A stretch of 64,000 nt of DNA from an uncultured Faecalicatena sp. (GCA_948468385.1 CAOKHZ010000013.1:1-64000), one strand, 5' to 3'. Positions 40,634-49,326 are shown, counted from the first letter of the stretch. Translations and numbers: made by a program. Notes: generated by a model from the sequence alone, not told the origin.

Positions 40634-42169
40634 ATGATTACGATTCAGGAGTACAAGGGGCATATCCGCAACTGGGCGGCATTATGCGAGGAGTTGGGGG
40701 TGGACAAGGCGCTTCCGAGGAAGGAGCGGGAGTGCGAGATTTTACTCTGTGCTTATGAGCGGTGGGGATATGACATGGCGAGCCATATTTACGGCATGTT
40801 CGCCTTTGCCATTTGGGACGAGGAGGAACAAAAGTTGTTCTGCCTGCGCGACCAGTTCGGCACGAAGCCGTTTTATTACTATGAGACGGCGGACGGAAAA
40901 TTGCTTTTTGGGACGAGCATCCGCGACATCATGGCGCAGCCGGGATTTGAAAAGCAATTGAACGAGGAAATGTTGCAATTGTACTTGAGCCTGACTTACG
41001 TGGCGGGCGAGAACACGTTTTTTAGGGGACTGAAAAAACTGTTGCCGGGGCGTTATCTGGTGTGGCAGGATGGTCGGCTTTCGATTACGCGCTACTGGAC
41101 ACCGACATTTTGTCCGGATGAAGACAAGTCGCTTGAGGATTGGGCGGAGGAAATCCATACCACGCTTGCGCAGGTCATGCCCGAGGTGAAGACGGCGGAC
41201 GAGACGGCGGAGTCGTTCCTTTCCGGCGGCGTGGATTCTTCCTATGTATTGGCGATGTCCGACGTGCGAATGACGGATTCCTGCGGTTACGAGGAGGCTC
41301 GCTTTGATGAGTCGGGATTGGCGGCGCGGACGGCAGAAATCCTGGGACGAGAAAATTCACGTTGTCTGATTACGCCGGAGGAATATTTTGAAGTCGTGCC
41401 TTATGTGATGTACAATATGGAACAGCCGCTCGGGGACGCGTCGGCAATCGCGTTTGCCATTGCCTGCAGGGAGACGGCGAAGCACACGAAGCTTTGCTAT
41501 TCCGGCGAGGGGGCGGACGAATTTTTCGGCGGGTATAATATGTACCGCAACGCCGAACGATATGGGGAAAATTTGAAGACGTTTTACGTGGGCAATACCA
41601 ATATCATGAAAGAGGATGAAAAGCAGAAAATCCTCAAAAAATATGACCCGGACGTGTTGCCAATCGAGCTTGTGCGCGGCATATATGAGGAGACGGAAGG
41701 GCTTGACCCGCTGACGAAAATGTCCGACGTGGACATCCAGATTTGGCTGGAGGGCGACATTTACTTGAACGTGGACAAAATGAGCACGGCGGCCGGTTTG
41801 GAGATTCGCATGCCGCTCACCGATTTGCGGATATTTGACATCGCGTCGCGCATGCCCGCCAGATATAAGGTAAACGAGGAGCAAAACAAGGTGGCGCTGC
41901 GCACGGCGGCGGCGAAGGTGTTGCCGGAGGAAATCGCGTTCCGTAAAAAACTCGGCTTTATCGTGCCGATTCGCATCTGGATGGCGGACGAACGGTACAA
42001 CCAGGACGTGCATAAAAAGTTCCAGAGCAAGGCGGCGGAAAAATTCTTCCATCTGGAGGAAATCAACGCCATTTTGGACGATTATCTGGGCGGGAACTCG
42101 GACAACTGGCGGAAAGTGTGGACGATATACACGTTCCTCGTGTGGTATGAAATCTATTTTGGGGAGTAA
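40634..42169 (+). CDS. Asparagine-synthetase-like protein lacking the glutaminase nucleophile
   Basis: A 511-residue protein. The C-terminal synthetase domain is well preserved, with the PP-loop SFLSGGVDSSYV near residue 197, YSGEGADEFFGGYNMYR, a DKMSTAAGLEIRMPLTD segment and the end IRIWMADERYN. The N-terminal class-II glutaminase part (YERWGYDMASHIYGMFAFAIWDEEEQKLFCLRDQFGTKPFYYY) lacks the first 60 or so residues, including the Cys-2 nucleophile and the RG-D loop. The start has AAAGGAG upstream and looks genuine. The enzyme may use free ammonia or another amine, or work as an amide-forming enzyme in a pathway. It is separated from the NRPS gene by 800 bases. Confidence 0.85.
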   Translation: MITIQEYKGHIRNWAALCEELGVDKALPRKERECEILLCAYERWGYDMASHIYGMFAFAIWDEEEQKLFCLRDQFGTKPFYYYETADGKLLFGTSIRDIMAQPGFEKQLNEEMLQLYLSLTYVAGENTFFRGLKKLLPGRYLVWQDGRLSITRYWTPTFCPDEDKSLEDWAEEIHTTLAQVMPEVKTADETAESFLSGGVDSSYVLAMSDVRMTDSCGYEEARFDESGLAARTAEILGRENSRCLITPEEYFEVVPYVMYNMEQPLGDASAIAFAIACRETAKHTKLCYSGEGADEFFGGYNMYRNAERYGENLKTFYVGNTNIMKEDEKQKILKKYDPDVLPIELVRGIYEETEGLDPLTKMSDVDIQIWLEGDIYLNVDKMSTAAGLEIRMPLTDLRIFDIASRMPARYKVNEEQNKVALRTAAAKVLPEEIAFRKKLGFIVPIRIWMADERYNQDVHKKFQSKAAEKFFHLEEINAILDDYLGGNSDNWRKVWTIYTFLVWYEIYFGE

Positions 42170-42213
42170 GTAACAAAAAAATTGACTTTTCGTTGAATTT
42201 GAGCAACAATCCA

Positions 42214-42242
42214 TTGAGATTATTCGCTATGTTGCGTATAAT
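42214..42242 (+). promoter_or_regulatory. Promoter of the DUF3791 gene pair
   Basis: TTGAGA (42214-42219), a 17-base spacer and TATAAT (42237-42242). Confidence 0.75.
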
Positions 42243-42262
42243 AAAAATAGGCAGGTAATCGG

Positions 42263-42586
42263 ATTGAACTTGATATTGCATACAGTCAAGCAGAAAAGGT
42301 GCGTGCACTTGTAGAAAAGCGGCGGCACATTGAGGCAATGGTGAAATCTTTGCAGGAGGAAAAAACGATTGCAGATAAAGTATCGGAGAACCGTTCTGGC
42401 AATTACACGGGAGAATCCTACAATTTCATTTTTGGTTCCGTCGCAAATGAATTTTATGGGTCTAATCTGTATGCCCTATTGGAGCAGGAGGACACGAAAA
42501 TTTGGCATTTTAGCCCGCTTACACTTTTCAATATGTTTGATGAAGAAAAAAAGACGGGCAGCTTTGAACTGCCGGAGGAGGCTTGA
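42263..42586 (+). CDS. Uncharacterised partner of the DUF3791 protein, no standard start codon
   Basis: The reading frame is open from 42251 and reads IELDIAYSQAEKVRALVEKRRHIEAMVKSL and so on, but contains no ATG, GTG or TTG before a GTG at 42299, which lies within a conserved-looking helix. An ATT at 42263, placed well after GGCAGG, is the most natural start position. It is either a rare ATT start or a mutated ATG. The rest (SYNFIFGSVANEFYGSNLYALLEQEDTKIWHFSPL, then KKTGSFELPEEA) is protein-like but matches no domain I know. It stops two bases before the DUF3791 start, so the two form a tight pair, possibly toxin-antitoxin-like. Confidence 0.55.
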   Translation: MELDIAYSQAEKVRALVEKRRHIEAMVKSLQEEKTIADKVSENRSGNYTGESYNFIFGSVANEFYGSNLYALLEQEDTKIWHFSPLTLFNMFDEEKKTGSFELPEEA

Positions 42587-42588
42587 TT

Positions 42589-42801
42589 ATGAGTATTCAA
42601 GGCAATTTTATGATATTCTGCGCTGAACAGTACAAAATGGCAAAACACTTGACGGGCAAACAACTTGCCGAGCTTTTCACCCGTTATCGGGTATGGGAGT
42701 ATATCTACTCATGCTATGAAGCCCTGCACACAACGGGTATGAACTATATCATTGAGGATATTGACCTATATATCGAAGCACGAAAGCCCGCTATGGCTTA
42801 G
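42589..42801 (+). CDS. DUF3791 domain protein
   Basis: A 70-residue protein with the DUF3791 pattern: FMIFCAEQYKMAKHLTGKQLAELFTRYRVWEYI and SCYEALHTTGMNYIIEDIDLYI. These small proteins are common in gut Clostridia, usually next to a DUF3990 (ADP-ribosyltransferase-like) or another small protein, and are suspected to be antitoxins. GGAGGAG lies eight bases before the ATG. Its upstream partner here is not recognisably DUF3990. Confidence 0.8.
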   Translation: MSIQGNFMIFCAEQYKMAKHLTGKQLAELFTRYRVWEYIYSCYEALHTTGMNYIIEDIDLYIEARKPAMA

Positions 42802-42916
42802 AGTAGAGGCAAATTAAAATGGATATGTGTTTTATCTCCACCCCTCGAACCGACGAGATTTTTGTGTACACGGGACAGAAAGGTATATGCAGCTTATGTA
42901 GCCTGCCCCGGCGCGA

Positions 42917-42944
42917 CGAGTAGGGGAATAATCTCCCCTACTCG
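42917..42944. terminator. Hairpin between the DUF3791 and NRPS genes
   Basis: A perfect 11-base stem, CGAGTAGGGGA against TCCCCTACTCG. There is no clear T-run on either side, so termination is plausible but not certain. The two genes converge here. Confidence 0.5.
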
Positions 42945-42986
42945 ATTCCGTCCTCATTTTCTTGATCGATTAAGTGGCTTTTTCTA

Positions 42987-45900
42987 TTATACCTTAAAAT
43001 AATCAAGCTTTCGAAAATAATTTATATATCCGCTTAAATATTTTGCATCAATTTTATTCCATTCAAAATCCAGTCGTTTTAAGAACCAAACCGTAAAGTC
43101 ATTTTTGATATGGATATTGCTGTCGTATACTAACCGTCCGTGTTCGTCCATGTCGTTTTGAAACGCTTTAAAAATATATGAGGTATCGCCATTTTTAAGT
43201 GTTTCCTGCAATGCATTGTGAAATGTAGTAGCGTTAACAATTTTCATGGATATTCCAAGTTCATGCATGATTTCAAGGAAACGGTCGAAATAAATGGTTC
43301 GATTGCTGTTCAAGTGGAATATACATGGTTCATCTGCAAACTGCGCAATTTTGATGATTCCTTTAGCGGTCAAATCCACCGGTGAAAATTCAGCGTATAG
43401 CGGCCTCAGGTAATCGGGAAACAGGCCAAATTCCAACATTGCCTTTAGCCTTGTAAGAAAGGCGTTTTGCGCGTAATTTGGTTGAAATTTAAAATCCGTG
43501 GTACGATTGGTCAGGTTGCCCACGCGGATGATTTTGGCTTCCAGTCCGTCTAGCATGGCATCGTAAACTGCCTTTTCCGCTTCAAATTTACTACGGATAT
43601 ACACATTGTCCAAAGGCTGTCCGATATAGAAGGATGTCTCGCAAAACTGTTTTTCCTTTCCAGAATAATATACTGAAAAATCGTCCGCCATACTATTTCC
43701 ACTAACGCTTAGGGTTGAAATATGAATCAATTTTGCCCCGATTGTTTTGGCATAATTTGCGACATTTTTGGTTCCTTGCGTGTTGGCACGATGGAAATAA
43801 TCATATGAACCATAATGTTTGACGCTGGCGGCAGTGTGGATTACGGCTTGTACGTCTGTTGGCATGCCATTTGCCAGATTTTCCTGCTCTATATCGCCCA
43901 CGAGTGGTATGATTCGGTGATTCAATTCGGGATTGTATTTACTGTCAAAATAGTATCTTAGGATATCGTGTAACCGTTGACGATTCCGAATTAAACAGTA
44001 TATTTTGCCGGTTTCTGTTTGTAGTAATTGTTCCAGAACATGGGCGCCTAAAAATCCCGTGGCACCGGTCAGCAGGACGTTCCCGAAAGGCTTTTGGGTT
44101 GGTACAAATGTTTCGGCAACGATATTTTTCGAAAGTAAATTTTGATATTTGTTAAAATCAGAGGGCTTATAATGGACGCTCACTTTTTCACCTTGTCTTA
44201 TAAAATCACATAACGACTGTATCGTGGGATAATCGAATACATTTTGCAGGGTAAAATGAATACCCATGGCATGTGCTTGTGCAACAAATTCGATGGCCGT
44301 CAGACTGTCCCCGCCAAGTTCAAAAAAGTCGTCGGTCGTACCAACTTGCTTTATATGTAAAAGTGTTTCTGATAAGTGGCACAATTTACATTCTTGCTCC
44401 GTTACCGGTTTTACATATTCGTTTATCCGAATGGCAAAATTTGGCGTCGGTAGATTTTTCCTATCCATTTTTCCGCCCGATGTCATTGGCATGGCATCCA
44501 AACGCATAAAATAGTTTGGAACCATATATTTTGGTAGTTTTGCAGATAAATGTCCGCGCAAATTTCTTTCATCAATTACGACATTAGAAGTATAATAGCC
44601 CACAAGATATTGTCGGTTATTTTCATCACGTTTGTCCGTGACCGCCGTCAGGCTTATTCCGTCCATACTGCTCATAACGTTTTCTATTTCTTCAAGTTCG
44701 ATGCGCAGTCCACGAATTTTGACTTGCGTATCAATTCTTCCAAGGTATTCTATGTTCCCGTCCGTGCGCCAACGGGCCAGATCCCCGGTATGGTACATGG
44801 TCTTGCCGTGACGGTTTTCCTTCGTTGAGAAAGGGTTGGGAACGAATTTCTCCGCCGTCAAATCAGGGCGGTTAAGATAGCCTTTTCCCACGCCGTCTCC
44901 AGAAAGGCAAAGTTCGCCTGCCACGCCAATAGGAAGAGGCGCGTTATTTTTGTCAATTATGTAAATTTGGGTGTTGGCAATTGGCTTGCCAATGTTAATG
45001 TCTTTGTCAGTCACCTCTGAAATCGTGGACCATACGGTCGTTTCTGCCGGACCATAATTATTAAATATTTTTGCAGTGGTTTGTTTCCTTAAGTGTTTAT
45101 AAAAGGTGCTTGTTAAAGGCTCGCCGCCTAAAATAATTGCTTTAAAATTGGCAATACTCGTAAAGTTACCGCTCGAAAGAAGCATTTTTAGCTTTGTCGG
45201 AGTCGTTTCAATGATATTCGGGTGCCTTTTTTGGCATAACAATTCCAATGGTTCACCCATTGAGGCCTCCTGCTCGTTTGCAAATAAAATGGTCATTCCG
45301 CTTGTCAAAGGGATGAACAGTTCGGTAATAAACATGTCAAAAATTGTGTTCGTAATCGATAAAAATATCGTGTCGGCGGGGCTGATTATTTTATCATTTA
45401 CGTTAAAATGATTTTTGTTACAAAAATTCACCCCGTTTCGGTGGCATATGGACAATCCTTTTGGGGTACCGGTACTTCCAGATGTATATATGACATAACA
45501 CAAATCATCAGGATGATTTACACTTTCGAGATTTTCACAATTATCAGAAAAATCAAACTTTGACAAGTCAATGATTGTGTTTTTGTCGGGATCCAATTTA
45601 TCTATGGCCTCCGTCTGTACTCCCATGTTGGAAACAAGGACTATTTTTGATTTTGTGCTTTCTAATATATATTTGATTCTTTCTGTTGGATGTGTTACGT
45701 CGATGGACATAAAAGCACCACCAGCCTTTAGGATACTAAGCATTGCAACGATTACATGCCAACTTCGTCTTGCGAGGATGGGAACCACGTCGTTTGGCCT
45801 TACGCCCGCTTTCCGTAGAAAGTGCGCCAGTGAATTTGTCATTTCGTTTAATTGCCGATAGCTAAATTCTTTATCTTCAAATATTAGGGCGAGTTTGTCC

Positions 45901-47303
45901 GGCGTTTCTCGTACTTGTTCGGAAAAAAGCTCATGCATACATTTTTTTCTTGAAAAATCTATGTGCGTATCGTTAAATTCATAAATCAGTTTTTGTAATT
46001 CTTGCTTTGGAACGATACAAATATCCTTGATTGGTCGTACGGAATCCTCCGTTATCTGCTCAAGAATGTATTCCAGGCGGTCTATGATAAGTTTGATTTC
46101 TGTATTTTCTTTAAATATAGCGGTCTGGTAATCTATTGTCATAGTATATTTGTCGTCTCCATCGCGGTCATCTATATGTATGGCAAGAGGAACCTCGCTA
46201 GAGCCATTAGAGTACCACCTTGTCTCTGCATTGGTATTTGTTTTTGCATTTTGGAAACTAAATATTACGTCATATAAATTTTCCGTGAAATTTTGTTCTT
46301 CTCGTAGAAACGTCAAAATATTGGAAAAAGGATATTTTTGATGTCGGAATATGCTTATGTGTTCCCTGGTGATTTGTATTGCAAGTTCTGACACGGTTAT
46401 CGATTTTGGTAACGTTATCGTAAGCGGCATGGTGGAAATAAACATTCCGGCAATGTTTTTTTGTTTGGCATTACTGCGATTTAATACTAAAACGCCGATG
46501 GTTATGGACTTGTTTTCTGGATTGATTTTGGAAAGGTACGTTGTGATTGCCGTTTCAAATAAAACGGCAGGGGTTATGGAGTGTGTCTTGCAATAGTCTT
46601 CAATCTTTCGCTTTAAACTCCTGGGCAACGTTTCAACCATTCTTTTCGCCTCAACGGATGGCGTTGCGACAACATGTGACTTTATCAAGCTTCTTTCGGG
46701 GCAAAGGGCATATTTCTCTTCCCAATACTTTTTGTCCTTTATATATCGCTCGGAGGACAGATAAGTGTTTTCGAACTGTACATAATCCATGTAATCTGCC
46801 TTTAAAAGTACGTCATTTGTCTTGGCGGGTGACGAGTTTGCTTCTCCGGCCAGTTGGCGATATGCCACGTCAATTTGATTTGCCATTAGTCCAAATGTCC
46901 AAGCATCGGAAATCAGGTGACTTAACGTGACCAATATGCCACTTTTTTGCCCGATTTGAAATACTACAAAGCGATACATGGGGGTGTCCAAAAGTCCAAT
47001 GGATGTTTGGGCAAAGCTTTCTGCATATCGGTCAAGTTCATCCATGGATGAAAATGACATAAACGGAATGGAAGTGTCAATTTCATCGGATATATATTGC
47101 ATTGGTTCGCTTTCTTCATAAAAACGGAGACGAAGGCTGCTTTGAGATTGTATGAATTGACAAATTGCTTGTTGTAATAATGCGATATTTCTTTCTTCGT
47201 TAAAGATAATGGCACCACATTGATTGCCAATGGCCGTGTCTTCGTAATATTTTTGAAGATTCCAAATATTTTTTTGTGGCGTGGTTAAGTGAAAGTATTT
47301 CAT
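42987..47303 (-). CDS. Single-module NRPS: condensation-adenylation-carrier-reductase
   Basis: A 1438-residue synthetase. The condensation domain (1-430) has SHLISDAWTFG in place of the canonical HHxxxDG, so its first His is Ser. The adenylation domain (about 450-960) has YVIYTSGSTGTPKGL near 604, NNYGPAETTVWS and YHTGDLARW. The carrier domain has GGDSLTAIEF with the phosphopantetheine Ser near 998. The C-terminal thioester reductase begins VLLTGATGFLGAHVLEQLL near 1076, so the product leaves as an aldehyde or alcohol. The altered condensation motif suggests that domain may not form a peptide bond. No other module or phosphopantetheinyl transferase is in the window. The DNA is markedly A/T-rich, suggesting transfer. 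Confidence 0.93.
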   Translation of the reverse strand: MKYFHLTTPQKNIWNLQKYYEDTAIGNQCGAIIFNEERNIALLQQAICQFIQSQSSLRLRFYEESEPMQYISDEIDTSIPFMSFSSMDELDRYAESFAQTSIGLLDTPMYRFVVFQIGQKSGILVTLSHLISDAWTFGLMANQIDVAYRQLAGEANSSPAKTNDVLLKADYMDYVQFENTYLSSERYIKDKKYWEEKYALCPERSLIKSHVVATPSVEAKRMVETLPRSLKRKIEDYCKTHSITPAVLFETAITTYLSKINPENKSITIGVLVLNRSNAKQKNIAGMFISTMPLTITLPKSITVSELAIQITREHISIFRHQKYPFSNILTFLREEQNFTENLYDVIFSFQNAKTNTNAETRWYSNGSSEVPLAIHIDDRDGDDKYTMTIDYQTAIFKENTEIKLIIDRLEYILEQITEDSVRPIKDICIVPKQELQKLIYEFNDTHIDFSRKKCMHELFSEQVRETPDKLALIFEDKEFSYRQLNEMTNSLAHFLRKAGVRPNDVVPILARRSWHVIVAMLSILKAGGAFMSIDVTHPTERIKYILESTKSKIVLVSNMGVQTEAIDKLDPDKNTIIDLSKFDFSDNCENLESVNHPDDLCYVIYTSGSTGTPKGLSICHRNGVNFCNKNHFNVNDKIISPADTIFLSITNTIFDMFITELFIPLTSGMTILFANEQEASMGEPLELLCQKRHPNIIETTPTKLKMLLSSGNFTSIANFKAIILGGEPLTSTFYKHLRKQTTAKIFNNYGPAETTVWSTISEVTDKDINIGKPIANTQIYIIDKNNAPLPIGVAGELCLSGDGVGKGYLNRPDLTAEKFVPNPFSTKENRHGKTMYHTGDLARWRTDGNIEYLGRIDTQVKIRGLRIELEEIENVMSSMDGISLTAVTDKRDENNRQYLVGYYTSNVVIDERNLRGHLSAKLPKYMVPNYFMRLDAMPMTSGGKMDRKNLPTPNFAIRINEYVKPVTEQECKLCHLSETLLHIKQVGTTDDFFELGGDSLTAIEFVAQAHAMGIHFTLQNVFDYPTIQSLCDFIRQGEKVSVHYKPSDFNKYQNLLSKNIVAETFVPTQKPFGNVLLTGATGFLGAHVLEQLLQTETGKIYCLIRNRQRLHDILRYYFDSKYNPELNHRIIPLVGDIEQENLANGMPTDVQAVIHTAASVKHYGSYDYFHRANTQGTKNVANYAKTIGAKLIHISTLSVSGNSMADDFSVYYSGKEKQFCETSFYIGQPLDNVYIRSKFEAEKAVYDAMLDGLEAKIIRVGNLTNRTTDFKFQPNYAQNAFLTRLKAMLEFGLFPDYLRPLYAEFSPVDLTAKGIIKIAQFADEPCIFHLNSNRTIYFDRFLEIMHELGISMKIVNATTFHNALQETLKNGDTSYIFKAFQNDMDEHGRLVYDSNIHIKNDFTVWFLKRLDFEWNKIDAKYLSGYINYFRKLDYFKV

Positions 47304-47354
47304 GTTCTCCTCCGTTCGTTACTATTCATGTTTTTGTCTGTATAAAATCTGGAT

Positions 47355-47428
47355 TTGCAATCTATACATTGCAATTATAGCGCGAAAAGAAATTAAAATC
47401 AACATAAAATGCAATATATTCATTGCAA
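47355..47428 (-). promoter_or_regulatory. NRPS promoter flanked by two 20-bp operators
   Basis: On the minus strand, TTGATT (47402-47397), a 17-base spacer and TATAAT (47379-47374). Operator 1 (47355-47374) is TTGCAAT-6-ATTGCAA over the transcription start; operator 2 (47409-47428) is ATGCAAT-6-ATTGCAA upstream of the -35 box. Their centres are 54 bases apart, about five helical turns, which would suit looping. The XRE protein at 47660 is the obvious candidate binder. Confidence 0.8.
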
Positions 47429-47440
47429 AGATGTATGAAG

Positions 47441-47575
47441 GTAACTGTTCAGATAGGTCTGCGCATTTACTGCGCTGACCGTGCAAAAACGTAGTGAAAA
47501 AAAGGCATATGGCTCATCGCAGAGCGATTTTAATGGCCATATGCCGTTACAGTTCAGACTTGTCTGAACTGTAAC
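47441..47575 (+). repeat. Dispersed inverted-repeat element, copy D
   Basis: Ends GTAACTGTTCAGA and TCTGAACTGTAAC match as inverted repeats at 11 of 13 positions. The inside has GGCATATGG against CCATATGCC and, at the 3' side, a perfect 14-base hairpin GTTACAGTTCAGAC/GTCTGAACTGTAAC (47546-47575). The stretch GCGATTTTAATGGCC...GCCGTTAC parallels copy A. Confidence 0.75.
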
Positions 47576-47582
47576 GTATGGA

Positions 47583-47942
47583 GGTTGCTGTTCAGCTCCG
47601 AGCCGACTGGCCCGGAGGATGCACGGTTTCCGGTCAATGACATGAATGGAGGCGTAATCATGGCTCAGAAAATAAGACAAGACATTTCTATTGGTGGCAA
47701 CATTCGTAGACTTAGAAAGCTGTCTCACCTTACGCAGGAGCAAGTTGTCGCGCGCTTGCAACTAAAGGGAATTGAAATTTCCAGAAGCAGTTATTCGCAA
47801 ATAGAATGTGGGACGTATAATGTTCGCGTGTCGGAGTTAATCGCACTTGCGGAACTATTTCAGGTGGATTATAACGCGTTTTTTGAAAAGCTGTCAATAT
47901 GATGCCGTTACAATCCACGGCGGTTAGGCCGTGAACTGTAAC
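47583..47942 (+). repeat. Dispersed repeat ends bracketing the small XRE gene, copy E
   Basis: The right end GCCGTTACA...CCACGG...CCGTGAACTGTAAC (47904-47942) clearly belongs to the family and begins right after the XRE stop codon. A possible left end, GTTGCTGTTCAG (47583-47594), is weaker. If both are real, the XRE gene lies inside an element. Confidence 0.5.
47660..47902 (+). CDS. Small XRE-family regulator, likely controlling the NRPS
   Basis: An 80-residue stand-alone HTH_3 protein: IGGNIRRLRKLSHLTQEQVVARLQLKGIEISRSSYSQIECGTYNVRVSELIALAELFQVDYNAFF spans almost the whole chain in its usual order. GGAGG is seven bases before the ATG. It is divergent from the NRPS gene, whose promoter has two 20-bp dyads suited to such a dimer. 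The gene is enclosed by dispersed repeat sequences. No own promoter with good boxes is visible, because the upstream stretch is taken up by repeats D and E. Confidence 0.82.
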   Translation: MAQKIRQDISIGGNIRRLRKLSHLTQEQVVARLQLKGIEISRSSYSQIECGTYNVRVSELIALAELFQVDYNAFFEKLSI

Positions 47943-47954
47943 CGAATTTCACGG

Positions 47955-48009
47955 TTGACAAATTCAAGATATCCGTCTAAAATAAAAGCATGATTTGGAT
48001 TAGACGGAT
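47955..48009 (+). promoter_or_regulatory. Promoter and 10-bp inverted repeat before the DUF4143 ATPase
   Basis: TTGACA (47955-47960), a 17-base spacer and TAAAAT (47978-47983). ATCCGTCTAA (47971-47980) and TTAGACGGAT (48000-48009) form a perfect inverted repeat spanning the -10 box and transcription start, a likely repressor site. Confidence 0.75.
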
Positions 48010-48051
48010 GTTTTGCGGAAAAACGGGTCGGATTTGAAAGGGGAGATGATC

Positions 48052-49326
48052 ATGACGTATATTAAGAGAGCCGCCGAAGATACGATTCTGAAGATTTCGA
48101 AGATGTTCCCGGTGCTTTTGGTAACCGGGCCGAGGCAGGTCGGGAAAACAACGTTGTTGCAAAAGTTGGCCGAGGTACAAAAGAAAGCCGGTATAGAGCG
48201 GAAATACGTGACATTGGATGATCCTGACGCGAGATACCTTGCAAAGACCGACCCCGCGTTATTTTTACAAAGATATTCTCCGCCGGTGTTGATTGATGAG
48301 ATTCAGTATGCGACCGAATTGTTTCCTTATATTAAAATGAGCGTAGATCGCTCAAGACAAAAAGGAGATTTCTGGCTCACGGGTTCTCAGGTTTTCCGGC
48401 TAATGGAAAATGTAAGTGAAAGCCTTGCGGGGCGTGTCGGCATTGTGAATTTGTTGGGACTATCTGATGCGGAAATATATCAGGTGCCAAGTGAACCGTT
48501 TTCTGCGGATGCGGATCGCCTGATGAAGCGTTTGTCTGTCGCAAAGCCGCGCGGGCTGAACGAAATTTATCAGCGTATATTCAGAGGCTCCATGCCGGAA
48601 CTTTACGCGGATGAAAATGTGGACTGGGAAACGTATTATCGTTCTTATGTGAATACGTATTTGCAGAGGGATATTCGGGATTTGACGCAGGTTGCCGATG
48701 AAATGCAGTTTTATAACTTCATGACGGTCGTCGCGGCACATACTTCGAAACCGGTTGCATATGAGGAGTTGGCAAGTGCGGCGGGCATATCGGCGCCAAC
48801 GGCAAAAAAATGGCTGTCAATTTTGGTGTCGTCTCATATTATCGCGCTCGTACAGCCGTATCACAACAATGCGTTGAAACGTGTCGTGAAAATGCCGCTT
48901 TTACATTTCCTGGACACGGGGCTGGCGGTCTATCTCCTAAAGTGGGGAAGCCCGCAGACGTTGGAGAGGGGTGCGATGTCCGGTGCCATTTTTGAGAGCT
49001 ACGTGTTTTCGGAAATTTATAAAAGCTATTTGAATGCGGGAAAGGAGCCGCCGATTTTTTATTATAGAGATAAAGACCAGAGGGAGATTGACCTGCTGAT
49101 TTATCAGGACGGAATACTGTCTCCGATCGAGGTTAAAAAAGCTGCCTCGCCCGGAAAAACGGCGATTAAGAATTTCCATGTCTTGAATCCGGTTTGCGCG
49201 GCGGACGCTTTTGGCGGATTGGAAACGCTTAAGGTGGAAATAGGAACCGGAAGTGTCGTTTGCATGGCGGCTGACCTATTGCCCATCGATGAAAAAAACT
49301 GGTACGTGCCGGTATGGCTGATTTGA
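48052..49326 (+). CDS. AAA_14/DUF4143 ATPase
   Basis: A 424-residue protein of the widespread AAA_14 plus DUF4143 family. Walker A is VTGPRQVGKTTLLQKL, Walker B VLIDEIQYATELFPYI and the sensor WLTGSQVFRLM. The C-terminal DUF4143 part begins YYRSYVNTYLQRDIRDL, contains a winged-helix-like stretch (YEELASAAGISAPTAKKWLSIL) and ends with a PD-(D/E)XK-like core YYRDKDQREIDLLIYQDGILSPIEVKKAA, where D...E-V-K can be aligned. Such proteins are suspected regulators or nuclease-linked switches, but the role is unproven. The ATG at 48052 follows GGGGAG. A dyad over its promoter suggests regulation. Confidence 0.88.
   Translation: MTYIKRAAEDTILKISKMFPVLLVTGPRQVGKTTLLQKLAEVQKKAGIERKYVTLDDPDARYLAKTDPALFLQRYSPPVLIDEIQYATELFPYIKMSVDRSRQKGDFWLTGSQVFRLMENVSESLAGRVGIVNLLGLSDAEIYQVPSEPFSADADRLMKRLSVAKPRGLNEIYQRIFRGSMPELYADENVDWETYYRSYVNTYLQRDIRDLTQVADEMQFYNFMTVVAAHTSKPVAYEELASAAGISAPTAKKWLSILVSSHIIALVQPYHNNALKRVVKMPLLHFLDTGLAVYLLKWGSPQTLERGAMSGAIFESYVFSEIYKSYLNAGKEPPIFYYRDKDQREIDLLIYQDGILSPIEVKKAASPGKTAIKNFHVLNPVCAADAFGGLETLKVEIGTGSVVCMAADLLPIDEKNWYVPVWLI

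Noticed and set aside
41357-42214. Minus-strand open frame opposite the asparagine-synthetase-like gene
   Set aside because: No motif or ribosome-binding site; it is a shadow of the plus-strand gene.
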